A stretch of DNA of 64,000 nucleotides from Luteimonas kalidii (GCF_029887935.1 NZ_JARXRO010000015.1:62001-126000), one strand, 5' to 3'. Counted from the stretch's first letter, positions 18,928 to 28,563 are shown. Translations and numbers: made by a program. The notes: a model not told the origin generated them from the letters alone.

Positions 18928-19416
18928 ATGCCGTACACGCCCATCGCCGCCACGCTCGGCTACGTGCTTTCGCCCGACCGGCGCCGGGTGCTGATGATCC
19001 ATCGCAACGCGCGTCCGGGCGACCAGCACCTAGGCAAGTACAACGGCCTGGGCGGCAAGCTCGAGGCCGACGAGGACGTGGTGTCCGGCATGCGCCGCGA
19101 GATCCGCGAGGAGGCGGGCATCGACTGCGACGAACTGCAGCTGCGCGGCACGATCAGCTGGCCCGGTTTCGGCCGCCAGGGCGAAGACTGGCTGGGCTTC
19201 CTGTTCGTGGTCACGCGCTACTCGGGCGATCCGTTCACGGCCAATGCCGAGGGCACGCTGGAATGGGTGGAGGTCGGGCGCGTGCTCGACCTGCCGCTGT
19301 GGGAGGGCGACCGCCACTTCCTGCCGCTGGTGTTCGATGACGATCCGCGCGCCTTCCACGGCGTGATGCCGTATCGCGACGGCCGCATGCAGTCCTGGCG
19401 GGTGACGCGGATCTGA
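18928..19416 (+). CDS. Nudix hydrolase, MutT/8-oxo-dGTPase-like
   Basis: 162 residues from the ATG at 18928. The Nudix box GX5EX7REUXEEXGU is complete at residues 43-65 (GGKLEADED... REIREEAGI), so it should hydrolyse a nucleoside-diphosphate-linked substrate with Mg2+. The N-terminus (ATLGYVLSPDRRRVLMIHRN) and the HLGKYNGLGGKLE context resemble the 8-oxo-dGTP diphosphatase / MTH1-like group. The exact substrate cannot be read from sequence. A 5' extension in frame exists but lacks conservation signals. It is convergent with the efflux adaptor gene, 11 bp apart. Confidence 0.85.
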   Translation: MPYTPIAATLGYVLSPDRRRVLMIHRNARPGDQHLGKYNGLGGKLEADEDVVSGMRREIREEAGIDCDELQLRGTISWPGFGRQGEDWLGFLFVVTRYSGDPFTANAEGTLEWVEVGRVLDLPLWEGDRHFLPLVFDDDPRAFHGVMPYRDGRMQSWRVTRI

Positions 19417-19427
19417 TCCGCGGACTG

Positions 19428-20531
19428 TCAGCGCACCGCCAGGGCCTCCGCGCCCGCCTCGATCCGCAGTGCCTGGCCCGGTTCCAGCCGCTCGGCGCCG
19501 CGCACCACCAGCCGGTCGCCGGGGGCGATCGCGCCCTCCACTTCGACCAGCCGGTCGAGTTCCTCGCCAGTCCGCACGGGCAGCCGCTCGGCCTTGCCGG
19601 CTGCGTCCACCCGTACGACGAAGTCGCCTTCGCGGCGCAGCACGACCGCATCGCGCGGAACCGCGACCACGGCGCGCGCCCGGGCGCTCGGCAGGCCGAC
19701 GGTGACCGCGGTGCCGACGGCGAAGGCCTGTTCCTCGACCGCGACCCGCAGTTCGAGCTGGCGCGAGCTGTCATCGCCGACCGGGACCAGTGCGGTCACC
19801 ACCGCATCGCGCAGGTCGCCTTCGCTGCGCACCAGCACCGGCACGCCCGGCGCCAAGTGACGCGCCAGCGCGACCGGTGCATGCACGCGCACCTCGCGGG
19901 CCGCGGGATCGACCAGGCGCGCCACCGCCGCCCCGGCCGCCAGGTGCTCGCCAGGCTGCACCAGGCGCTCGGCGACCACGCCGTCGAACGGGGCCCGCAC
20001 CACCATCCGTTCGCGCTGGTGGCGCGTGACCGCGAGCGCGGCGCGTGCACCGGCGAGGTCCTGCGTAAGTACGTCGCGCTCGGCGCGTTGCTGCTCGTAC
20101 TGGGCGCGGGCGATGGCCTGCTGCGCAGACAGCGCGGCATAGCGACGCTCCTGCGCCTGGGCCAGCTGCAGCAGCGACTGCGCGCGCCCGATCGCGGCCA
20201 GGTGCCCGGCTTCGGCCAGACGCACCGCGGTGTCGTCGAGCACCGCGAGCGGCGCACCGGCCCGCACCGTGTCGCCGACTTCCGCGATGCGCAGCACGCG
20301 TCCGGACACCTCGCCGGCGACTCTTGAATCCCGGCGGCTGACCACGCTGCCCGGGGCCCAGTGCCGGGGCGCGAATTCGGTCCGCACCGCGGGCGCGACC
20401 TGCACCACCGCCGGCGGTGCGGGCTCCGCGGCGGGCGTGGCTTCGGTGGCGCCGGTGCCGCGTGCCAGCAGCGCGAGGGCAGTGGTGCCGACGAGGGCGG
20501 CGGCGAACAGGGATGTGGTCAGGGGACGCAT
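19428..20531 (-). CDS. RND efflux periplasmic adaptor (membrane fusion protein)
   Basis: 367 residues from the ATG at 20531, preceded by GGAG. An N-terminal hydrophobic segment (TSLFAAALVGTTALALLA) is followed by a barrel-sandwich half (VAGEVSGRVLRIAEVGDTVRAGAPLAVLDD), a helical hairpin (residues 105-160, Gln/Ala/Arg-rich coiled coil), the second half (VRAPFDGVVAERLVQPGEHLAAG) and a membrane-proximal beta barrel. It would link the RND pump to an outer-membrane channel. It is encoded downstream of its pump, 25 bp after the pump stop, the reverse of the common adaptor-then-pump order. No TolC-like gene is in the window. Confidence 0.88.
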   Translation of the reverse strand: MRPLTTSLFAAALVGTTALALLARGTGATEATPAAEPAPPAVVQVAPAVRTEFAPRHWAPGSVVSRRDSRVAGEVSGRVLRIAEVGDTVRAGAPLAVLDDTAVRLAEAGHLAAIGRAQSLLQLAQAQERRYAALSAQQAIARAQYEQQRAERDVLTQDLAGARAALAVTRHQRERMVVRAPFDGVVAERLVQPGEHLAAGAAVARLVDPAAREVRVHAPVALARHLAPGVPVLVRSEGDLRDAVVTALVPVGDDSSRQLELRVAVEEQAFAVGTAVTVGLPSARARAVVAVPRDAVVLRREGDFVVRVDAAGKAERLPVRTGEELDRLVEVEGAIAPGDRLVVRGAERLEPGQALRIEAGAEALAVR

Positions 20532-20556
20532 GTGAAGTCTCCGGGTCGGGCGCGGG

Positions 20557-23500
20557 TCACGCGGGCAGGGCGGCGATGCCATGGACGTCGTCGACGGTGT
20601 TCCGCGCGCGGCGATCCGCCAGCCGCATCAGCGCCGGCACCAGCACCACCGTGAATACGAGGCTGAGCGCGACGCCGCCCACCGACACCGCGGCCAGGCC
20701 GCGATAGATCACCGCGCCGGGTCCGGGGTTGATCGCCATCGGCAGGGCGCCGAGCACGCCGGTGAGTGCGGCGATCAGGATCGGCCGCAGCCGCTGTTCG
20801 AGTGCCTGGCGCAGCGCGTCGTCGAGCGTGGCGCCGGCGGCCTGCGCCTCGCGCGCCTGGGCGACCAGCAGGATGGCGTTGTTGATCACCATCCCCAGCA
20901 GCAGGATGAAGCCGATCATCGACAGCAGGTCGAGCGTCTGGCCGACGGCCAGGTCGAGCGCGCGCAGGCCCAGCACGCCACCGAACACCGCCATCGGCAG
21001 GGTCGCCATGACGAAGGCGCTGTCGCGCAGCGAGCGGAACATCGCCGCCAGCAGCATGAACAGCACCGCCAGCGCCATGGCGAAGTTGCCGCCCATGGCG
21101 CCGACCACCTGGTCGAGCCGGTCTGCGCTGCCGGCGACGCGGATCGAGGCGTCCGGCGGCAGTGTCGCCCGCAGGGCCGGCACGATACGGCCGTCGACGA
21201 TCTCCAGCGCCTGCTCCAGCGACATCGCCGACGGCGGATCGACGGTGAGCGTCACCGTGCGACGGCGGTCGATGCGGCGCAGCTGATTGGGCGCCAGCAC
21301 CATGTCCACGCGCGCCAGCTCGCCCAGCGACAGCACGCCGGCCGCGGGCGTGGCCAGCGGGGCGGCCTCGAGCGGCAGCCCGTCCTGGCGGTTGCCGCGC
21401 AGCAGGATCGCAAGCCGGCGGTCGCCGTCGAAATACTCGCCCAGCCACTGGCCGTCGCCGAGCGCGCGCACCACCGTGGCCAGTTCGCTGCGCTGCCAGC
21501 CAGCTTCCGCGAGGCGGCGATCGTCCGGCGCCACGCGCAGTTCGGGGGTGCCGGCATCCGCATTCGGCCAGGCCTGCACGTTCGCGCCGGGGAAATGCGT
21601 GGACAATGCCCGGCGGCCCGCTTCCGCCGCGGCTGCGAGCGCATCGCCGTCGCCGTGCTGCAGATGGATCGCGATCGCGCGCGGCGAGCCGCCGAAGCCG
21701 CCGAACAGCTCGCCCTCGCTGGCGAAGGCGCGGGTGTCCGGCAGGCCGGTCACGATCTCGTCGCGGACGATGCGTTCCAGTCTGCCGATCTCGGCCGGGT
21801 CGGCCACGCGCGCGCCCAGCGAGCCGGCGCCCGGCCACAGGTTGACGTACCAGTTGCTCAGCTGCGGCGCGCGCTCGCCGTCCATGTACGGCCGCATCCG
21901 TTCCAGCAGCACCGGCACGATCTCGCGGTTCACGCGCTCCGGACTCATGCCGGGCGGAAAGCTGAAGAACGCATCCACCGCCGCCCGCTTGACCGGCGGG
22001 AGGTAGTCGATCTGCGGCAGCAGCACGGCGGTCGCGAGCACCGGACCGACCACCAGTCCAACGACCCATGCCAGCTGCTGGCGCCGGGTCCGCGTGGCGC
22101 GCAGCGCCCAGTCGCTTATCCGCGACCAGGCGCGGTGGCGCGCGGCGCCGTCCTGCGGCGCGCGCAGCCAGCGGCCGGCTGCGGCCGGCAGCACCGTGAC
22201 CGCGACCAGCAGCGACAGGCCCACCGCGATCGAGATGGTCAGCGCCAGGTCGGCGAACAGCTGTCCCTCCACGTCGCGCATGAAGAGTACCGGCACGAAC
22301 ACCGCGACCGTGGTGAGGGTCGATGCGAACAGCGCGCCGCCGACCTGGCGTGTGCCTTCCAGCGCGGCGCGCGTCGCCGGCATGCCGCTCTCGCGCAGGC
22401 GCACGATGTTCTCGGCCACCACCACCGCCGCGTCCATCACCATGCCGACCGCGAACGCCAGCCCGGCCAGCGAGATCACGTTGAGGCTGCGCCCGGTCAG
22501 CTGCAGCACGATGAAGGTCGCGAGCAGGCAGATCGGGATCGCACAGGCGATCAGCGCGGTCGCGCGCAGGTCGCGCAGGAACCACCACAGGCAGCCGACC
22601 GCAAGCAGCACCCCGGCCAGCAGGCTCCCCGAGAGCAGTCCGATCGCGCGATGGATGAACACCGAGGCGTCGAAGCTCTGGGCGATGTCCAGGCCCAGCG
22701 GTCGCAACTCCTGTTCGCGCAGTTCGGCCACCACGCGCTTGACCTCGCCCAGCGTGGCCAGCACGTTGGCATCGTGGGTGCGCAGGATCCGCAGCCCGAT
22801 CGCCGGGTTGCCGTTCTGGTAGGCGAAGAAGCGCTGCTCCGGGCGTCGCACCTCCACCGTGGCCACGTCCGCCAGTCGCACCGGCCGGCCGTTGCGCCAG
22901 GCCAGGATCAGTTCGCCCATCGCGTCGGGCGAATAGCGCCCGGCGAAGCGCAGCACGTATTCGCGGCGCCCGCCCTCGACCACGCCGCCGGAGGCGTCGG
23001 TCGCGCGCGCCGCGGCCGCGGCCACGTCCGGCACGCCGATGCCCAGCGAGGCGGCGCGCGCCAGGTCCAGGGTGATGGTGAGCTCCTCCGGCGTGCCGCC
23101 GTTGATGTCCACGCCGGCAACGCCGTCGATCGCGGTCAGGCGCGGAACGATGCGGTCCTCGATGAACTGGCGGTAGTCGACGATCTGTCCGGCGGTCCCG
23201 GGCAGCTGCTGCACGAAGAAGTAGGTGAGCGAGTTATTGGCGTCGTCCGAGCCGGACCGCACCACCGGCGGCACCGCGTCGCGCGGCATCGGCGGCAGCC
23301 GGTTCATGCGCGCCAGCACCTCCACCAGCATCGCGTCCATGTCGCTGCCGACGGCGAAGGTGAGGTTGATCGTGGCGTTGCCGGCGTTGACGTTCGAAGC
23401 GATCTCCTCGAGGCCCGGCAGGCCCTGCAGCACGGTCTCGATCGGCTCGACGATCTCCGATTCCATCTCCTGCGGCGATGCCGCGCGCCAGGCGCTCTGC

Positions 23501-23640
23501 ACCGACATCTGCGGGCGTTCGATGTCCGGGAACAGCTGCAGCGGCAGGCGGCCGAGGCTGAGCAGGCCGAACGCGCACACCAGGGCCACCGCAACCGCGA
23601 CGGCGGCGGGGTTGCGCAGCGAGGCGTCGGTGAGCGTCAT
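20557..23640 (-). CDS. RND-family efflux transporter (HAE-type)
   Basis: 1027 residues from the ATG at 23640 (MTLTDASLRNPAAVAVAVAL), the usual RND start; an in-frame ATG 72 bp upstream gives a non-conserved leader. It shows the canonical two-fold layout: TM1, a large periplasmic loop (EMESEIVEPIETVLQGLPGL), TM2-6 with AFAVGMVMDAAVVVAENIVR (single Asp in the TM4 proton relay), a second periplasmic loop and TM7-12 with GFILLLGMVINNAILLVAQA. It exports hydrophobic compounds by proton antiport through the adjacent adaptor. The substrate is unknown. A LytTR regulator gene lies 133 bp upstream on the same strand and may control it. Confidence 0.92.
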   Translation of the reverse strand: MTLTDASLRNPAAVAVAVALVCAFGLLSLGRLPLQLFPDIERPQMSVQSAWRAASPQEMESEIVEPIETVLQGLPGLEEIASNVNAGNATINLTFAVGSDMDAMLVEVLARMNRLPPMPRDAVPPVVRSGSDDANNSLTYFFVQQLPGTAGQIVDYRQFIEDRIVPRLTAIDGVAGVDINGGTPEELTITLDLARAASLGIGVPDVAAAAARATDASGGVVEGGRREYVLRFAGRYSPDAMGELILAWRNGRPVRLADVATVEVRRPEQRFFAYQNGNPAIGLRILRTHDANVLATLGEVKRVVAELREQELRPLGLDIAQSFDASVFIHRAIGLLSGSLLAGVLLAVGCLWWFLRDLRATALIACAIPICLLATFIVLQLTGRSLNVISLAGLAFAVGMVMDAAVVVAENIVRLRESGMPATRAALEGTRQVGGALFASTLTTVAVFVPVLFMRDVEGQLFADLALTISIAVGLSLLVAVTVLPAAAGRWLRAPQDGAARHRAWSRISDWALRATRTRRQQLAWVVGLVVGPVLATAVLLPQIDYLPPVKRAAVDAFFSFPPGMSPERVNREIVPVLLERMRPYMDGERAPQLSNWYVNLWPGAGSLGARVADPAEIGRLERIVRDEIVTGLPDTRAFASEGELFGGFGGSPRAIAIHLQHGDGDALAAAAEAGRRALSTHFPGANVQAWPNADAGTPELRVAPDDRRLAEAGWQRSELATVVRALGDGQWLGEYFDGDRRLAILLRGNRQDGLPLEAAPLATPAAGVLSLGELARVDMVLAPNQLRRIDRRRTVTLTVDPPSAMSLEQALEIVDGRIVPALRATLPPDASIRVAGSADRLDQVVGAMGGNFAMALAVLFMLLAAMFRSLRDSAFVMATLPMAVFGGVLGLRALDLAVGQTLDLLSMIGFILLLGMVINNAILLVAQAREAQAAGATLDDALRQALEQRLRPILIAALTGVLGALPMAINPGPGAVIYRGLAAVSVGGVALSLVFTVVLVPALMRLADRRARNTVDDVHGIAALPA

Positions 23641-23773
23641 CGGTGCGTCCGCGGGGAAGGGCGGTGCGCACGATGCGCCGCGTTCCTGCAGCGGCGATGG
23701 CCCGGAAGTCATGCGCCGGCGCGATCTGCGCCGAAGCGTGGCGCCGTCGCGACGAGGCGCGGCGTGCGTCGGC

Positions 23774-24640
23774 TCAGAGCAAGACCTGCAGCCTGTCGCG
23801 ATAGCTGCGCGAGAGCTTGAGTTCCTGGCCGCAGTCCAGGCGCAGGAAGCTCTCGCCGTTGCTGTGCGGGCGCAGCTCGACCACGCGCGCGGCGTTGACG
23901 ATCGTCGAGCGGTGGATGCGCGGGAAGCGGCGCGGGTCGAGCTGGCGTTCGAGTTCGCGCATGGTGGCGCGCAGGACCAGGGTCTCGCCCGTCTCGCCGG
24001 CGCCGTCCAGGTGGAGGCACATGTAGTCGCCGGCGGCGTCGATCCAGCGGATCCTGCGCAGGTCCACGCGCACCGTGCGATGGCCGTCGCGCACGGCCAG
24101 CCGGTCCTCGCGCCGCAGGCGCTCGATCGCGTCCGGCTGCAGCGCGTCCTCCAGCCGCAGCGGTGCCTGTCCGCTCAGCTCGCCGAGCAGCTCCAGCAGC
24201 TGCCCGCAGTGCGCGTCCGCGGCGCGCTGCGCGCGCACCTGCCGCACCCGCGCCAGCGCCTGCGCCAGCCGGCCGTCGTCGACCGGCTTGAGCAGGTAGT
24301 CGGCGGCCGAGGCCTCGAAGGCGCGGATCGCGTAATGGTCGTACGCGGTCACGAACACCACCAGCGGCATCGCGCTGGCGGGGATCCGGCGCAAGGTCTC
24401 GAACCCGTCCAGCCCCGGCATCTGCACATCGAGGAAGACGAGGTCGGGCGGGTCGACGCGCAGGGCGGCGATCGCGGACGCGCCGTCTCCGTACTGGCCG
24501 ACGATCGTCACGTCCGGGTGCGCCTGCAGCCGGATCTCCAGCCCGCGCCGCGCCAGCGGCTCGTCGTCGACGATCATCGCGCGCAGGCGCGGCGATGCGT
24601 GCTGGAGGAGGGCGGGCACCTTGCCGTCCACGGCGCTCAT
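23774..24640 (-). CDS. LytTR-type response regulator
   Basis: 288 residues. The receiver domain has the acidic pair in MIVDDEPLARRG (Asp25/Asp26), phospho-acceptor Asp71 in VFLDVQMPG and the conserved Lys in DYLLKPVDD. The C-terminal LytTR DNA-binding domain (residues 190-288) shows DAAGDYMCLHLDG, RFPRIHRSTIVNAARV and LKLSRSYRDRL. The ATG overlaps the stop of the upstream sensor kinase (ATGA), showing translational coupling. It is followed by the RND pump, a likely target. Starting at Met22 would also leave a full receiver, but the ATGA overlap favours the longer form. Confidence 0.93.
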   Translation of the reverse strand: MSAVDGKVPALLQHASPRLRAMIVDDEPLARRGLEIRLQAHPDVTIVGQYGDGASAIAALRVDPPDLVFLDVQMPGLDGFETLRRIPASAMPLVVFVTAYDHYAIRAFEASAADYLLKPVDDGRLAQALARVRQVRAQRAADAHCGQLLELLGELSGQAPLRLEDALQPDAIERLRREDRLAVRDGHRTVRVDLRRIRWIDAAGDYMCLHLDGAGETGETLVLRATMRELERQLDPRRFPRIHRSTIVNAARVVELRPHSNGESFLRLDCGQELKLSRSYRDRLQVLL

Positions 24641-25752
24641 CCGCCGATCCCCGGCGCGGTCTCGAACGGCAGGCGCAGGGTGACCTCCACGCCGGGTTCG
24701 AGGTGGCGGATGTGGCACGTGCCGGCGTCGCCGTACAGCACCGCCAGCCGCTCGCACGTGTTGCGCAGGCCCACGCCCTTGCCCGGAAGCGGCGCGCCTT
24801 CGCCCAGCGCATCGCAGCCGGGACCGTCGTCGGCCACGGCCAGTACCAGCTGCGTGCCTTCGCGCCGGGCGCTGATGCGCAGCAGTCCGCCGGCCACCTG
24901 GCGCGCGACCGCGTACTTGATCGCGTTCTCGACCAGTGGCTGCAGCAGCAGGCTCGGCAGCAGCGCGCGCCAGCAGTCCTCGGCGATGTCGGTCTCGATC
25001 CGCAGCCGTTCGGCGAAGCGGACCTTCTCGATGTCGAGGTAGAGCGTGAGCGCGTCGAGTTCCTGGCGCAGGGTGACGCGCTGCATCGGATCGTTGTCCA
25101 GCGAATGACGCAGGAACGCCGACAGTCCCTGCACCATGCGGTTGGCGGTGCCGTTGTCGCGGTCGAGGATCAGGGTGGAGATCGCGTTGAGGGTGTTGAA
25201 CAGGAAATGCGGGTTGAGCTGGTATCGCAGCATCTTCAGCTGCGCCTGGTGGGCGATGCCGCGCGCGGCCAGCGAGCGCTCGGTTTCGCTCTGGAACTGC
25301 CGGTAGTACCTGATGCCCAGGTACAGGCCGACCCACGCCAGCACCACGTAGATGTAGCTGAGCGAATAGGCGACGAAGGCCATGTGGTTGGCCGGTTTGC
25401 AGGTCTCGCAGAAGTCCACCAACACCGCGCGAGTGCCGAAGTCGATGATCGCCGAGCTCGCCAGCACCGGCACCACCATCGCCGCGAGCAGGCGCCGTGG
25501 CGGCAGGCCCCACCACGCGCGCAGCAGGTAGCGCAGGGCCAGCGTCGCCAGCGCCCCGGTGGTCGCCGCGGTGAACGGCACCACCCAGTAGCCCGAGGGC
25601 TTGCCGTGGGCCACGGCGTACAGGTAGCCCTGGGCGAAGTACGCGCCCCATCCGCCCAGGTGCAGCAGCCAGAACAGCTGCTGGCGCGGGGCCTCCAGGG
25701 TGCGGGGCAGGGCGATCGACATCGACGGGGCATCCGGGCGCGACCGCGCCAT
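24637..25752 (-). CDS. LytS-family sensor histidine kinase
   Basis: 371 residues. The N-terminal part holds about four to five membrane segments (residues 25-150) with a CETC motif at 115-118 in a loop. A His_kinase domain follows with His182 in LNPHFLFNTLN and the HATPase domain with N-box LVENAIKYAV, GPGCD and GKGVGLRNT near residue 325. This is the LytS/YehU class that pairs with LytTR regulators, and the partner gene overlaps it by 4 bp. The signal is unknown. A second ATG at residue 11 (25722) is an alternative start. Confidence 0.93.
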   Translation of the reverse strand: MARSRPDAPSMSIALPRTLEAPRQQLFWLLHLGGWGAYFAQGYLYAVAHGKPSGYWVVPFTAATTGALATLALRYLLRAWWGLPPRRLLAAMVVPVLASSAIIDFGTRAVLVDFCETCKPANHMAFVAYSLSYIYVVLAWVGLYLGIRYYRQFQSETERSLAARGIAHQAQLKMLRYQLNPHFLFNTLNAISTLILDRDNGTANRMVQGLSAFLRHSLDNDPMQRVTLRQELDALTLYLDIEKVRFAERLRIETDIAEDCWRALLPSLLLQPLVENAIKYAVARQVAGGLLRISARREGTQLVLAVADDGPGCDALGEGAPLPGKGVGLRNTCERLAVLYGDAGTCHIRHLEPGVEVTLRLPFETAPGIGG

Positions 25753-25866
25753 GCTACCGCCGCCCGGGCCGGCGTGGATTCGCCCCGGCGCGGATCCCGC
25801 ACGCTTCGTCGTGCGCGGCCGCCGCGGCCTGCAGCCGGTCGCGCGGGAGGGTCGACCGCGGTGGGA

Positions 25867-26304
25867 TCAATCCCGCCGGAATGCCGCCTGCGGCGAATAG
25901 TCCGTCGGCAGCAGGACGTGCTCCTCGATGCCGCCGACGAAGCGGCCATGCTCGCGTCCGGTCTCGCGCTTGATCCGCGACCATTCTTCGTCGGCCATGA
26001 AGGCGGCCCAGCGTGTGCGCATCGTCGCCTCGTCCGGCCACTGCAGCAGGTAGACGAAGCGTGGCGTGCCGTCCTCGGCGCGGCTCTCCCATATCGAGAC
26101 GATGTGGAAGCCGTGGCGCGCCATGATCCGCGCCGCATGGTCGCGGAAGCGATCGTGGAAGGCCTGGCGGGTGCCGTCGAAGATCTCGTAGACCCGCAGC
26201 TGGTGGATCGGCCCCGCCTCCCGGGCGAGCAGGGGCGCGGCGTGCAGCAGGAGCAGCAGCAGGCAGGCGGCCAGCAGGCGGCGCGGGAGTGGGCGATGCG
26301 ACAT
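25867..26304 (-). CDS. NIPSNAP family protein, secreted
   Basis: 145 residues with a cleavable signal peptide (RRLLAACLLLLLLHAAPLLA) and a single ferredoxin-like NIPSNAP domain (IHQLRVYEIFDGTRQAFHDR through HGFHIVSIWE and FVYLLQWPDEATMRTRWAAF). NIPSNAP domains are dimeric alpha-beta barrels without a settled enzymatic role in bacteria. It stands alone on the minus strand, 114 bp upstream of the LytS gene and divergent from the 3HB-oligomer hydrolase. The 256-bp spacer to that gene should hold both promoters. Confidence 0.85.
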   Translation of the reverse strand: MSHRPLPRRLLAACLLLLLLHAAPLLAREAGPIHQLRVYEIFDGTRQAFHDRFRDHAARIMARHGFHIVSIWESRAEDGTPRFVYLLQWPDEATMRTRWAAFMADEEWSRIKRETGREHGRFVGGIEEHVLLPTDYSPQAAFRRD

Positions 26305-26560
26305 GATCGGTGTCTCCGGTGCGTATCCGCTGGCATTGGAGCGTGCGGTGCGCGCCGGGTTCCCGGTCAGCCCTGACGACCTTCACAGAACCGCGGATTC
26401 CTGCCGATCAGGGACCGAAGTAGGATGGAGTGGCATCGCGCCGGTACGAGCGTACCGTCACGTCGACCCTGCCTGCACTCGCGAAGCGGTGCGTGTCCGC
26501 GTACGCGGCCGGACGCATGCGCCGTGCGGGTGGACCACCCAGATCGCCCCCGGAGGCCCG

Positions 26561-28294
26561 GTGTTCACCGCGCAGCGCAGCAGCGAACATCGCGGACAGG
26601 ACGACCTGCTCAGCGCGGGCCTCGGCCTCGAGGGACTGCGCGCGATGGCGCCGCCGGCGTTCGCCGATCCCCAACGGCCGACCGCGGCCGAACTGCGGCG
26701 GCGTGCGCTGTGGAGCAACTGGCGCGGCATCGCCGACCTCTCGCCCGGCGGCGGTTTCGGCGACGTCTACGGCTGCCTGGCCCGCGTGCCCGGGCGCGAA
26801 TTCCACGGCTACGCCACACTGCCGGGCGCATCGCAGCCGCACCGGGTCCTGCTGCAGTTGCCCGATGCATTCGACGCGAGCCACCGCTGCCTGGTGGTGT
26901 CCGCCTCGTCAGGCTCGCGCGGGATCTACGGGGCGATCGCGGTCGCCGGCGCGTGGGGCCTGCCGAAGGGCTGCGCGGTGGCGTATACCGACAAGGGCGC
27001 TGGCACGGACTATTTCGACCTGGACTCCGGCACCGGCGTCCACGTCGACGGCACGCGGGGTGCGGGCGGAAGCCGCGGGCTGGCGTTCGTGCCGGAGACG
27101 ACGGCGGGCACCGGGGTCGCGGTCAAGCACGCGCATTCGCAGGACAATCCCGAGGCGGACTGGGGCCTGCACGTGCGCCAGGCCGCCGAGTTCGCGCTGC
27201 AGTCGCTGGACGAAGCGCTGCCGCACGCGGCACCGTTCACCTTCGACAACACCCGCGTGATCGCGGTCGGGCTGTCGAACGGCGGCGGTGCGGTCCTGCG
27301 CGCGGCCGAGCTCGACGGGGACTGGCTGGACGCGGTGGTCGCCGGCGAGCCGAACGTCCATGTGGACGGCCACGGCGGACGGTCGCTGTACGACTACACC
27401 ACCGAGGCGGCGCTGCTGATGCCGGGCGCCCAGTGGCAGTTCGACGAGCTGTCGCAGCCGCCGCCGCGGGCGCAGTTCGAGGCGGCAGGGCGGCTGCGCT
27501 GCGGGGCGCTGCAGGCCGCGGGACTGGTCGACGGGGTCGATCCCGCCGCGCAGTCGCGCTCGGCGTACGAGCGCCTGATCGCCGGCGGCTGGACCGACGG
27601 CGCGATCCGCGCAGGGGTGCTGTCCACCGGGTTCGACCTGTGGCGCGCGGTCGCGGCCAGCTATGCCTCGGCCTACGGGCGCTACGGCATCGGCGCCCAT
27701 CCCTGCGGTTTCATGTTCTCGTCCCGGCAGCCCGATGGCTCGCCACGCGCGGCGACGCCGGCGGAGCAGGCCGCCTGGTGGAGCGACGCCAGTGGCATCC
27801 CGCCGGGAGCAGGCGTCGATCTGGTCGACGCTGTCAGCGGAACACCCGGCGATGCGACGCTGCAGGGGCTGCTGAATCTGCGCGCATTGCACGACGGCGC
27901 GGGCGAGGACGCCAGGCGCGTCCGCGCCGGCATCGCGGCCACCCGCGCGGCGCCCCCGCGTGCGGGGCTGCCGGTGGTGATCGTGCACGGCAGCGACGAC
28001 GGCCTCGTGCCGCTGGCCTTCAGCAGTGCGCCGTACGTGGCCGCGGCGCGTGCGGCCGGCCGCGACGTGCGCTTCTGGCAGGTGCGCCACGTCCAGCATT
28101 TCGACGCGTTCCTGGGGCTGCCGGACTACGCCGCACGCTACCTGCCGCTGCTGCCCTACCTGCACGCCGCGCTGGACCGCGTGGACGCGCACCTCGACGG
28201 CCGTGGCCCGCTGCCGGAGGATGCGGTGATCGCGACACGCCCGCGTGGCGCCGGCGTACCGCTGCAGTCCGCCCATCTCGCGCTGCCCGACTGA
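26561..28294 (+). CDS. D-(-)-3-hydroxybutyrate oligomer hydrolase
   Basis: 577 residues from the GTG at 26561, chosen because GGAGG lies 4 bp upstream and the family-like RGQDDLLSAGLGLEGL follows. The frame stays open to 26303 without an alternative signal. It is an alpha/beta hydrolase: catalytic Ser239 in VGLSNGGGA, a C-terminal VIVHGSDDGLVPLAFSS (Asp) and VRHVQHFDAFLGLP (His). This pattern belongs to the 3HB-oligomer hydrolases that cleave short hydroxybutyrate oligomers released from PHB. No signal peptide is evident from this start, so it may be intracellular. The PHA synthase genes lie 1.3 kb downstream and share the pathway. Confidence 0.85.
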   Translation: MFTAQRSSEHRGQDDLLSAGLGLEGLRAMAPPAFADPQRPTAAELRRRALWSNWRGIADLSPGGGFGDVYGCLARVPGREFHGYATLPGASQPHRVLLQLPDAFDASHRCLVVSASSGSRGIYGAIAVAGAWGLPKGCAVAYTDKGAGTDYFDLDSGTGVHVDGTRGAGGSRGLAFVPETTAGTGVAVKHAHSQDNPEADWGLHVRQAAEFALQSLDEALPHAAPFTFDNTRVIAVGLSNGGGAVLRAAELDGDWLDAVVAGEPNVHVDGHGGRSLYDYTTEAALLMPGAQWQFDELSQPPPRAQFEAAGRLRCGALQAAGLVDGVDPAAQSRSAYERLIAGGWTDGAIRAGVLSTGFDLWRAVAASYASAYGRYGIGAHPCGFMFSSRQPDGSPRAATPAEQAAWWSDASGIPPGAGVDLVDAVSGTPGDATLQGLLNLRALHDGAGEDARRVRAGIAATRAAPPRAGLPVVIVHGSDDGLVPLAFSSAPYVAAARAAGRDVRFWQVRHVQHFDAFLGLPDYAARYLPLLPYLHAALDRVDAHLDGRGPLPEDAVIATRPRGAGVPLQSAHLALPD

Positions 28295-28305
28295 GCCGTC
28301 GTGCC

Positions 28306-28371
28306 CCGCTGCCCGTGACCGGCTGCCCGTGATCCGCTGCCCGTGACCCGTAGCCCATGACCCGTAGCCCG
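28306..28371. repeat. 14-bp tandem repeat, 4.7 units
   Basis: Units 28306-28319, 28320-28333, 28334-28347 and 28348-28361 share the pattern CCGCTGCCCGTGAC with one to three changes. A fifth, partial unit runs into the palindrome at 28364. They sit just after the hydrolase stop. This looks like a small VNTR that may vary between strains. Confidence 0.75.
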
Positions 28372-28392
28372 GATAAGCGCAGCGCATCCGGG
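28364..28392. repeat. REP-like palindrome, copy A
   Basis: A 29-bp element with CCCGGAT / ATCCGGG arms around AAGCGCAGCGC and a GTAG flank. It is the exact reverse complement (29 of 29) of the element at 28564-28592. Confidence 0.85.
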
Positions 28393-28563
28393 ATCGCGCC
28401 CGACCGTCGCCTGTCTACCGGTCCGCGCGTTGTTTCGCAGCCCGCACCGAGGAGGTCTGCCGTGTCGAAGTGCGCGGGGTTGCCAGCCCGTTGCATCAGT
28501 CGCAATCGGCGGCCGATGATTCGGCGCGGGAGCGACGTCGCAAGCTACCGGCGTCGTCGCGCC

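Noticed and set aside
20581-23820. A 1079-codon plus-strand frame opposite the RND pump
   Set aside because: The translation is Arg/His/Gln-rich without any domain, while the minus strand carries a textbook RND transporter.
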